From Microvelia longipes (lineage: Eukaryota > Arthropoda > Insecta > Hemiptera > Veliidae), in contig JACMZG010001870.1 in NCBI GenBank assembly GCA_018340805.1, positions 50,996,861-51,060,860 of the forward strand: DNA of 64,000 nt, in the 5' to 3' direction. Shown here piece by piece: positions 28,001-40,000 of the stretch. The notes below the pieces were generated by a model. The model had not been told where the DNA came from. It ran no database searches and was given only the letters and a program-made list of their open reading frames with translations. The position numbers and the translations under genes were made by a program. Within the stretch, counting starts at the first letter, position 1, and every line of letters begins with the position of its first letter.

Positions 28001-31000
28001 TATATTTATGACTTAGATTAAATTTTATCAGTTCACCTTTATTTCTATAAATGAATTTAAGATTTTCAAGAACGTATAAAGCTGGTAGAGTCAGTATATT
28101 CATTTTATCGAACAGTGGTTTACATGAACTGGTGGGCTTGGCGTAATTCATCGCTCTTATTATCTTTTTTTGTATAATAAATGATGACTTTGCTAAATTT
28201 GAATTTCCCACATTACCAAGCCATACAACTTTGATTGGACAACTCCGTAGTAAACTGATTTTAACTGATCATCATTTAAATAATTTCTCAGATATCTTAT
28301 GAGATAAAGGCTTTTATTTAATGATTTATTAATACTTTTTATTTGGTTTTTCCAAATTAAGGACTCTTCTAAGTGAACACCCAGTAGCTTTATGTTGGTT
28401 GCTCTATTTATTTTCTTTCCATTAAAATAAAAATTAAAATTTATTCTACTAAAAGCTGATTTTTTATTATTTAAGACTAAAAATTCTGTTTTCTTTTCAT
28501 TTACAACTAGTTTGTTATTTAGCACCCAATTTTCCAATTGAGCTAATGATCTATTTATTTTTTCATTCATACTCTCTACGTTATTTGATTGATAGAGCAG
28601 TGTAATGTCATCTGCGTACATAAATATATTATCTGCCGAAACAAATTCAGGCAGATCATTAACAAAGGCTAAGAATAAAAGAGGCCCTAAAATAGAGCCT
28701 TGAGGCACCCCTCTTGTAATGAGAGCAGTATCAGAGCGATGCTCATCTCCTTTTTCATCTCTAATTAAGGTAAATCTTTTGCAGTTTTGAAGATAAGATT
28801 TTATTAATTCTAGCGCAACTCCCCTTATACCTAATGAATTTAACTTGACTAGCAGGATTTTATGATCAACAAGATCAAAAGCTTTAGACATATCAATCAT
28901 GATTGCTATCGTCTGAAGCTTTTCATCTAAGTTATTATATATTTTGTTTGTTAAGTTATTTACAGCATGTATTGTAGATAACTTCTTACGATAGCCATAC
29001 TGGCAATCGGATATTAACTTGTTTTTTTCTAAAAAATTGTACAATCTGTTGTGAATGGCTCTTTCAAATATTTTTTGATAAAATAGGAAGAATTGAAACT
29101 GGCCGATAGTTACTCATATTTTCTGGATCATCCTTTTTATAAATAGGATTGAGTTTTGCAATTTTTAAGACATCAGGAAAGATACCTGATATTAACATTT
29201 CATTAATAAAATAAGTTAAAGGACCAACAATATTTTGACCTATAGATTTCACTAGGTTATTATTTATATAGTAAGCATCAAAACTAGTCGATTTTTTCAA
29301 GTTGCTAATAATTTTTAAAATATCAGTTTCAGAATACAGATGTAAAAATATAGATTTTTCATGCTTTAGTAACTTTTTAAAATATTCAGTATTGACTTTA
29401 GGTTGTACATTTTTTATAGTTACGTCGGGTAGTTGAGAATAATACTGATTAAAGCATTTGGCAATTTCTTTTTTATATTAATACATTTTTATCTATTATA
29501 AGTTTTTCTATAGTTTTCAGTTTTTATTAATTCCTCCATTTTTATCTTCTTTTACTATATCCCACAGAGCTTTGTTTGAATTTACATTGTTATCTACTTT
29601 TTCCTTTATTTTACCTTGAACCATTTTTTTTTTATTTGCTAGTTTTAAAACTTTTTTATAGATTTTTTTGTAATTTTTATAATAATTTACAAGACGTGGA
29701 TTGACCTTTTTTTCATTATGCAACATCCTCAACCTCATATAAGAAATGGACAAACCTTTGGTAACAACTTTTTTTGGCTTTGAATCACAAAGCTTGATTC
29801 TTTTAACTGGCATAACACTATCAATTACTCGTAACAGAGAGCGGTGAAAACTAGCAAAAGCTACATTTAAATGCTCAGAAGGATTTATTTCCCAGGTAGT
29901 ATTTGATAAAATTAACTTTAATTGATTCAAATTCTCTTTATCAATAAGCCTAGTATGGTAATATTTCTTTAAAGATTTAGTCTTAGTGATAGAATTAATT
30001 TGAGCTATCTGAGCACAATGATCAGATAATCCAGTTTCATAAACATTGACATTAATGTGGTTTGTGTTAATATTGCTAGCTACATAATCTATACTAGTTG
30101 CTGTACTTTTAGTGATTCTAGTAGCTTCTTTACACATTACTTTTAGGCCACATTGTTTTAAAACATTTTTTATTTCTAATTGTTTTTTTTTTTTCTTACT
30201 AAGAGATCAGCATTCAGGTCTCCAGTCAGTATTATTCTAGTTTTTTTTTTGAAATTATTTTTAATAGTAGTTTTTCTAATTGCTCAATAAACAATTGGAA
30301 ATTTCCATTTTCTGACCTATAAATAGATAAAACAATACATTTGTTATGCTTTTTATTCTGAGAAATTAATTCCACAGCTGAAACTTCCATTGAAAATTCT
30401 AAACTCATTAATTCTAAGTCTGACCTCTGTTTAAATTTAATACCAGATAAGTTATTTTTTATCCAAATACCAGAACCCCCTCTGATTCTGTTAGGCCTGG
30501 AGTACCAGGATGCTAACTGGTAACCCCTGATAGGAGTGCACTGTATCTCCACATCTTTTAACCAGTGTTCAGTTAAACAGATCAAGTCAATATCATTTTC
30601 TCCACACACTACCTCTAACCTTTCAGTTTTATTTTTTAAACCTTGAATGTTTTGATTAAGTATTTTAATAGCAGTTGTGTCTTTATTTAAAGACTCCGTC
30701 TTTTTTGCTTTAAAAAATTACTTTCCTTTTTTCTGATGAAGAGATGATTCTTTTTCGTTCATGCTTAAATTAAAATATTTTTTATTTACTTTTTTAGCAA
30801 CTGAAGACTGTTTATTCTTAACTTTATTTTTATTTACAAAAAAACTAGATGATAGCTGTCTGACAGTTACTTTACTGACGTTTTGAGTTTCAAGATTTTT
30901 ACATTTTAATTTAATACTTTTAATCCACAAATCAACAACTTCTTGTTTGCCTCTAGTATTTAAATGGAGACCATGTCTTGTAAGATGTTGGTCTCTTTCA

Positions 31001-34000
31001 AGTAATTCATTGACATGAATAAAATCAATATTATCGTTTAATCTAATTATATTTTTTGTATTTTTTAAATATTTCTGTATTATTTCATTGGCAAAATCAA
31101 TATCATTATTTTTATTTAAATCATATCTATAAGGAATTTCGGTGAATAATACGTTGGTGTGTTCAATTCTTCTAATTCTTTGCATGGCTTGTATATGAGT
31201 TATCTGAAATATGGAGTTGATGTCGTTAGTTCCTCCGAATATAATGACAAAGTCTTGACCTGTGAAGTCTCTAGTCAGATTCTCTATATCCTCAACACAA
31301 TACTTTAAGTAGGCAGAAGGTTTGAAAACAGAAACTATTTGAAAATGAGGCAGTTTTTCTGACAATAATTCACTCATTTTTCTCACATGGCTGTCTCCAA
31401 GTAACAATATTTTCCGTTTAGAATTGGTGTCTGTACTTATTTTTGTTGAAATAGAAGAATGAGGACTTAGTTTTCTATCTGATGATTTATTACTTTGATG
31501 AAGTTCCTTATTCTGATCTATACGAGTAGAATTACAGCAATCATTCTCAGTAATACTGTCACAAAATACTCTACCATCACCAACTAATATTCTCTACATA
31601 TTCTTTGATAATTTCTTCTTTTTCAGTAATTTTATTTTTTAAGCAGATATTTTGATCCTCTAATTTTACTATCTGATTTTTATGACTTTTTTTTATGAAT
31701 TGTCAATTTTCTAATACAAAAGTATACAATTTTCTAAAAAAAAAGTTGGCAATACTTCCGGTTGCTGAATTATTATGTTCTATAGTCATAGACATAGCGT
31801 GGCATAAACTGTAAAAAAACAGTGGAATTACAGTGAAAATATGAAAGCTAGCTTACTGATGGACCCAAGTAGAGGTACCACCCTAACAAAACATTTTATA
31901 TAAATGTCAAATAATGAATAATTTACATCAATGGAGTTATTTTTTTATCCTTTTGATTATGATGATATTTTGAATTTTGTACTAATAAGGTTTAGCTGCC
32001 CCCATCTTTGAAGTCGATGAGGCATGGAGGTGTGGGGTTCCCATCCCTAATTACACTCTCAGATTTAAAATATTTTTGTTCAAATTCATACGGCCAACTT
32101 TAGATTATACTTGTAGGGTAAAGGTTGCCACCTGAGGCTGTTCCCACTGGGATTATATTCGAGATATTTATTTATCTTAGGCTCTAAATAGACACTTCTA
32201 TTACTATCTTAGAATAATACTATATATAGAAGGAGCACTACTGATAACACGAAAGCTGGTTCACTGGTGCACTTAAGTAATGCTGCCACCTAAAAAAAAT
32301 TGTCAATTTTCTAATACAAAAGTATACAATTTTCTAAAAAAAAAGTTGGCAATACTTCCGGTTGCTGAATTATTATGTTCTATTATTAATTACTGATTGA
32401 TTATTCATAAAATACTAATATAAATATCGGTTCATTACAATATTTAAAGCATTTTAAATTGTAGTTTAACGTATTTATTAAAATTATATTAAAAGTAGTC
32501 CTCGTCAACTAAATGTAGATTCCTGTATTCCGCCACCCTTTTGCCATCTAAGACCAGTTTTATTAAATACTCAGCAGGTGTTTTAAGTTATTATATTTGT
32601 TCTTTACGATCTTTCTTCATTAATTGATATTTATGACACATTTAAAATAATGTTTTGTTGTTAGGTTGGCATTATTACTTAGTTGCACCAGTCAACCGGC
32701 TTTCGTGTTATCAGTGGAATTACATTGTGTTTACGGTCCTGTGCTCCTTCTATATATAGTATTATTCTAAGATTAGTATTAAGGTTTTATCTTTGAACTG
32801 TGTGATTGTTTGTAGGTGAACAGGAAAGAGGGAGGTGAGGAGATAGTATCACTGTGCGGGGTGGATGAGGAGGCACGCAGGTTGTACCTGATACTAAGAG
32901 ATCAGCCTGGAGGCAAACTGCCCCTTCACTTCCTTGAGGAGGCTTACCGCAGTACTCACGGGCACTCTTTACCCACACATGGTTACAGGAGTGTTATAGC
33001 CCTTCTGGAAGCTATGTCTCACACACTCTGTCTACGAGGGAAAGAACCCAGAAAGACTGTCTTCCTTAACCGAGACCTTCTCTCTAGTTAGTGTTCTGAT
33101 TAGTAACATTATACTTTGTAGGATTCGGTGGTTATTAAACGCTACCCACAATATTCTTGACCTCTACCTACAGTCTATCGTTTAGTTTAAAAATCTTGAC
33201 AGGTCAGTTTAGACACCACTGATTCTTAAATTCTTCTGATTCTTGATTGATTGAAGAAAAAAATCTCTGCAAGAAGGGAGCGGGAAAAAACTATGTAAAC
33301 AAATCAGGTTATTTTACCCGTATTTTCTTAGCGATGTTTTTTTTTTCATTTCTTTTGTGTAGTTTTATTTTAAAATATCATTGTTAAGATTAATTTGAAA
33401 GTAGTTTTCAAACGATGTAATCAAAAGAAGAACCACAAACAAAGTGAACGATTGCCGGGAAGAAGGTTTTTTCCCTACAGCGGTTATTGTGGTAGGGATT
33501 TTTTTCTCTTTTTAAGTGAGAGGTTGGCAGTGGCTTCTCTGATTGGTCAATCCCCAAAATACTTATGACCTTGGGGATTTTTAAACTAAACGATAGACTG
33601 TAAGTTCTAGTTCAACTATACTGTGGCAAGTGTTTAATTACATAAATTCTCACCTAAATTTAGCAGTAGTGACCTAAATTTAGTGCTGACATTTCTTGTT
33701 TATGATATATTAACCCCAACATAAACTGAATTGGAAATATATTTTTAGCCCCAACATAAACTGAAATGGAAATATATATTTTTAGCCCGAACATAACTGA
33801 ATTGGAAATATATTTTTTAGCCCCAACATTAACTGAATTGGAAATATATTTTTAGCCCCAACTAAACTGAATTGGAAATATATTTTTAGCCCCAACATAA
33901 ACTGAATTGGAAATATATTTTTAGCCCCAACATAAACTGAATTGGAAATATATTTTTAGCCCCAACATAAACTAAATTGGAAGTATATTTTTAGCCCCAA

Positions 34001-37000
34001 CATAAACAGAAATGGAAGTATATTTTTAGCCCCAACATAAACTGAAATGGAAATATATGTTTAGCCCCAACATAAACTGAATTGGAAATATATTTTTAGC
34101 CCCAACATAAACTGAATTGGAAATATATTTTTAGCCCTAACATAAAAAGAAATGAAAATATATTTTTAGCCCCAACATAAACAGAAATGGAAGTATATTT
34201 TTAGCCCCAACATAAACTGAAATGGAAATATATTTTTAGCCCCAACATAAACTGAAATGGAAATATATTTTCGTCTATGATTCCTCCTTAAAATAAGAAT
34301 TTTGTGCAAAAGTAGAGTTAATTATGTGTGAACTTAGAGCTTTAACGGCTGTTTGGCGTAAAAATTATTAATACAAGTCTGATGAGGATTCTTTTTAATA
34401 TTTTCTACTAAGCCAGTAATAAACAAAAGTTTCTACCTGGAACACTGTGGTATACTTTCAGCAAAGAGACTAATACTATTAGAGGGAGTACAGAACCCGA
34501 TTAACACAGTGATAAGGGGTCTGGAAGTGAGACAGTTTCCATAGGTGCCGTAACTGTACTTATCTCCCTAGAGAGAGACTAGATACTCCCCACCCCTCTA
34601 CAACTCCTATTGTAGCTCTACACTCTACAAACGGCGGGCATTTTTCAGTGATGCCACATTAAACCACTTTATTCAACACTTACAATTAAAGAATACGTGC
34701 AATAGATAATAATTAAAACTTATTTTAAATTCATTTTACTTGATTTAAAACAAAATAGTCGAAAAATAATTTAATATTTACGTGAAAATGTAATTATTAT
34801 GAAAATAAAAAAATTACATCGCCAATGTACCATTACGGCACCTAGCTACCCAAGGAATGATAAGAACTGTTGTATCCTCCCTCTAATTAGTCTCTTTGAC
34901 TTTCAGAAATGAAATTTTAAGATTAGTATTAGCCTCGTCCACACCACTACCAGGGCCATAGTCCATGTAGAAGCAATCTGTGTGTTGAAAACAAAATGCT
35001 GTCATCAGCATCTTTATTATCTAGTAGCAGCACGGATAATTATTGCATTGGTTAATTACTAATGTATAAGAATAAGAATTATCAGACAAAGAAGAAGCGC
35101 AAGTGAAGTATACAGTATTAATAAAACACCCAAGTCTCTCAACATATAATATTTATTGACAGAGCCAGCTTTCAACCTTTCGGTGTTAGGCACTGATGAT
35201 GACCGAAAGGTTGAAAGCTGGCTCGGTGTTAGGCACTGATGATGACCGAAAGGTTGAATGCTGGCTCTGTCAATAAATATTATATGTGGAGAGACTTGGG
35301 TGTTTTATTAATAAGAATTATAATATATTAGAGCACGCCTACTGTGGAGGGGGGGGGGTTGTACTGTGGTTATCCATTGACGTCACCCAAGTAACTGTAG
35401 GAATTTTTTCTTTCCGAAGTTGGGGACCTGCTGCTTCTATTAAAAAAGCTGTTTTTTCCATGTCAAAATATATAGCGCAGTAGAGAGTATAATTATAAAG
35501 AGTATAATTATACTCTAGGTACTCTCTAGGTAGAGAGTATAATTATACTTTAGGTACTCTCTAGGTAGAGAGTATAATTATAAAGGTATAATTATACTCT
35601 AGGTACTCTCTAGGTAGGTATAATTATAAAGAGTATAATTATACTCTAGGTACTCTCTAGGTAGAGAGTATAATTATAAAGAGTATAATTCTGATCCTGT
35701 TAATAATAATATTTTGTTAAAAATTTAGTTAGTTAACTTTAAATGAATTGTTAGAGTGGTTCTTACCTGTTAAGTAAGTAATGTTTTCTGTTGATTACTG
35801 AGGGAACTCAGTTCATTTCATTCATGGTATTGTTGTAGAAACAGAGACAAGCCAGGAAGTGCCGGTACAGACTCCTGGTATTTTATTCAACCCATCTGAT
35901 TACTCTCACCATCCAGCTCTGGACAATCAGGTGTGTAAATATCAAAGCTGCTCTAAACTATCTCCTACTCTACCTCTGATATGTCATATAGAATTTTGTT
36001 TTTTTGCTTTCGTAGTAATGTTAATTCAGTCAGTTTGTCTGTAAATCCCTGATGTAAGTTATACTCAAAAAAGTATTGCTAACAGCTGGTAGAAGCTTCA
36101 TTATGGTCTTCTTGGTTCTAGAGGTGCCTCATAGGGAAGCATCTTTTCAAATATGGAACCAATTTCTAAAATTAAGTTACACAAGTTGTAACAGTTATTT
36201 TAGTCGATAACCCTCCTTTGGCTAAATTCTATTACTAAGAATTTAAGGAGTGTGTTTTTTTATTCTATGATTTTTCTAGTTCTATGATTTTGTTAGCTTT
36301 ATCAGTAGGGTAGGGTTTGGTATTTCTGTTGTGTGTAAATAGTTGAGTGTTAGATAGTTGCGGTTATGAGTTGTTGGCCTAATGCTGGTACAAGTTTACT
36401 TTCTGTGAGAGGGAAGGTTATTGTGAGAGAGGTTAGTGTGTTCTGGACCATGTGATTCTGTATGGTCAAGTTTGTGAATTTTATGATAGTTGCCTTTTTT
36501 AAGGGATTAAACGGGGCAAAGTCATTATTGGGATTGTGGAAATACTTATTCCTAGGTCTGCTCCTCCCAAAGATTAGTTATTAAAAGTTAAGTGACAGAA
36601 TAGGCCCTTGTAGACGTACGGTTTTTCCCGACGGTTTTGGACTGTCGGTCCAAAACCGTCGGGAAAAACCGTGCGTCTAAATGCTGGGAAGGATCGATTG
36701 GACCGCTGGTAAAAACCGTGTGATGGACCGCGGTCCTGGACCGTCAGTTTTTTTGTTTTATGTGCATTTACACGTGCAGACCAGACTGGCGGATCAAGTC
36801 TGTCGGTTTTTTTATTTACTTTACAGCACTTAATTAAAAAAAATAAAGAAAAATAAATAAAAAAATCGGGTATGGGGTACCTTGGAACTTTTCTCATTCA
36901 TGATTACGCTAATTTATATATTTTAAATAATATAAAATATAAGTTACCATATTAGGATTCGAACCCTGTTCCATTAATTTTTAATAGTTAATATATTTTT

Positions 37001-40000
37001 TTTTGACCATTAAAGAGTTACAATTCAATCATCGATTATTTCTTTTTGCATGCACACATAACTTTTTCTTTTACTGTGAAGAAATGTACCTCATATTAAG
37101 TTGAATGTACCTAATATATTTACCTTAAAAATGTATTATAAGGTAAATACATTACTTTATCCTTTATCTCATATTTATGAGATAAAGAAAGGTTAAAAAT
37201 GTGATTCTTGTTATTCATGTAAACCCGCAATACAAGGAATGATTATGATTAAGATTAAACTCGGGTGCACCAACTGCCTTTACCTCGCCGCGTGTTGTTT
37301 ATTTTAAATTGTTGTGTGTTATATAAATAAGTGTTTACTTTATTTCTCAAAGTACTACACACTACACCAAACTAGTTAACTTTTTAATAATAATAATAAT
37401 AAGTAAAAAGACACTTTTACTTTTTTGATAATAATAATAACACTGCATAAATAACAATTGTTTTCTATAATAATACTAATTTTCTAGTACAAGAAACATA
37501 AAAAATAAACAAAAACAAATATAAAAAATAAATTATCTCTGGACTGTCACAAAAAACTTTCCGCCAGGCGGAAAGACCACGGACCGGTCCAAAACCGACA
37601 GTTTTTGTGTTTACACTAGCAGTTTTGGACCGTCGGTCCATCTCACGGTTTTGGACCGCGGATCTGGACCGTGCGCTTTATTTTCTTTTTATTTGGACTG
37701 TCGGTTTTTCCCGCGGTCCGGACCGCGGGAAAAACCGACAGTCCAAAACCGTCGGGAAAAACCGTACGTCTACAGGGGCCTAATAAAGTCAGTGTTCAAT
37801 CGTATCTGTCAGTAATAATTTTACTGTCAAGTCTGTCAGTATTAAGTCTAATAAAAGACTTAGTCTAAGGAACTCCATAATCGACGAAGCTCAGGTCGTA
37901 CTAAAATACAGTATAGTCTGGTGTTTGTCTTTTTGTAACCTCCATCCCAAAGTCGAAGTTGTCTTTGGGTTGGTCGTTGTCCACCTACCTTCACCTCATC
38001 AACTTACCTACCTACTTTATTTATATTCTTATGAGCAGAGAAGATCAGTAGAGAATAGTTTTTCCTTATCTTAAAATTTAACAAGTTTCGTGAACCCAAT
38101 CTTTCACAATTATGGAGATTGAAGACAATCTCTAGGAAATTTTTGTAATAGGGCCCCAAGGCTTTATTAAGTTAGGGAAAAATGTATTAGCGTAGGGACA
38201 CAGAAGTCAAGTTGTTAGTCAAGTGAACAGGTAAATACTTGATGACTTGCACATTGTGATTGTGATTAATATTTAATATATTTTGTTTTCTGGAGGTGAA
38301 GGAGAGTCTGTCTTTCCCTCCACGACAGTTGCATTATTTTCTTCGATAATTTGTTCAAAATAATGTTAAGAACTTGTTGCGATGGCAAAAGCAAATAAAG
38401 GTACGATATGAATATAATATGTGGTACGTACCACAGCCTTGGCTGATTTAGATCAAATACATTTATAATATAATGTTTATATATGTAACTGTAAACTTTT
38501 TGTTATGATCTAATAAATGGTAATTCATTCATTCATTCATTCACTCATTCATTCATTCACTCATTCATTCATTCATTTATTCATTCATTCATTCATTCAC
38601 TCATTCATTCTTCATTCACTCATTCATTCATTCATTCATTCATTCACTCATTCATTCATTCATTCATTCACTCATTCATTCATTCATTCATGTGGTACTG
38701 AGTTGCTCCTTAACTTGTCACAAAAATCTAAATATACTAAATCTAAAACTAAATATATAAAATAAGTTTATACCATTACTTAATAAATAAGGACACTATT
38801 TCAAGTATATCTATGATTTTGTTGGATTATAAAAGTTGAGCAGCATCGTGCGTGGTCAGTGCCTGGATGGGTGACCGCTGCAAAAGAAACGGATTTATGT
38901 ATTATCTGAGAACGAGCCAAGCAAATCCAAGGACGTATTGTAGTATGTATTTGGAAAATAGTGTTCTGTGGATGAGCGAAGCTAGTCCGAAGTAGATAGG
39001 ATGAGTGTAGTGAATCCATAGAGATATATACTAGAGGGGGCATAGCCTATCTTAATACATTGAGAGGCCTGAAACATTTTTAGTGGGGCTCTCAGGGGCT
39101 CTGTGTAACCTCATTGAAACCTCCTCTAAGAGGGAGTTAAAGATATAATTAATCAATTGTTTTCGACTTCCCACAGATTGTTTGTGTTGTGATTTGTATT
39201 TTAATATAATTTACTGTTTTATTTTTTTGTTCTGCTTATTTGATGAAAATGATAATCAAATGTGGTCAGGTTACTTTTTCGATGTTTCAAAATTCAACCA
39301 ATAGAGCCTCTCTAGTAATATATCTCTATGAGTGAATCTGATTTGATAAAGAAAAAGTTCTATGGCATCCTGCTCCCGTTTTAGCGAATTTTCATAATGA
39401 AAATGACGCTTATGAGGTTGTTCGGATGACGGAAGTTGAGGGTGGGAGTGAGCGGAATCGGTTCCTATTGGCTTCCTGATAACAAAAAAGTATGTCCGAA
39501 AAAAGTTTATATATATATGTATATATATATATATATATATGTATGTAAGAGTTTCTACCCTTTCGTATGGCGAACGATAACTCTCGAAGGCGTTCTCAAA
39601 TTGAAACGAAACTTTGCAAATCGCGAGATGTTGAGGAGGTTACGAGGCCTATTGTTTATAAAAACATTATGACGTCATCAATCAAAGTTATGACGTCATG
39701 AAAAAATTTTTTTTGAAACTTGAAATGGCTTTAAAACAAGGGTATTTCGTGTTTAGGTAGACGGCTAGCTAAATCGATTAAGACCAATTTCAGCTTCATC
39801 GGACCATCACAAATGGCGCAAACAGCATACATATATATATAATGTTGTATATATGTATACGTCCAGGTCAAAGACTTGTACGATATCTGTTGGGTTTAGT
39901 AGTGTTAGAGGATGGGGATATAGTATAAAAGATGGACCTCTACCTCTTGCTCCATCCTGGTAAGCCTGCTGTCCCAGAGAGACAGGACAAAAATGGCTTC

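Larger units (their letters stand above)
27640..31698 (-). mobile_element. non-LTR retrotransposon (LINE) with esterase, endonuclease and RT, frame-broken
   Basis: 4-kb copy read on the - strand: end of a coiled-coil region, SGNH esterase ORF1, AP-like endonuclease, reverse transcriptase with YADD, C-terminal zinc-free tail, TAAA-repeat 3' end. An esterase in ORF1 is known in CR1/L2-clade elements and some insect relatives; the clade is not settled here. At least five frameshifts. 5' end truncated inside ORF1 at about 31698. Inserted in the intron between exons 12 and 13. Confidence 0.88.

Noticed and set aside
38517..38765. FIHSFIHS repeat protein frame
   Set aside because: Translation of an ATTC microsatellite.
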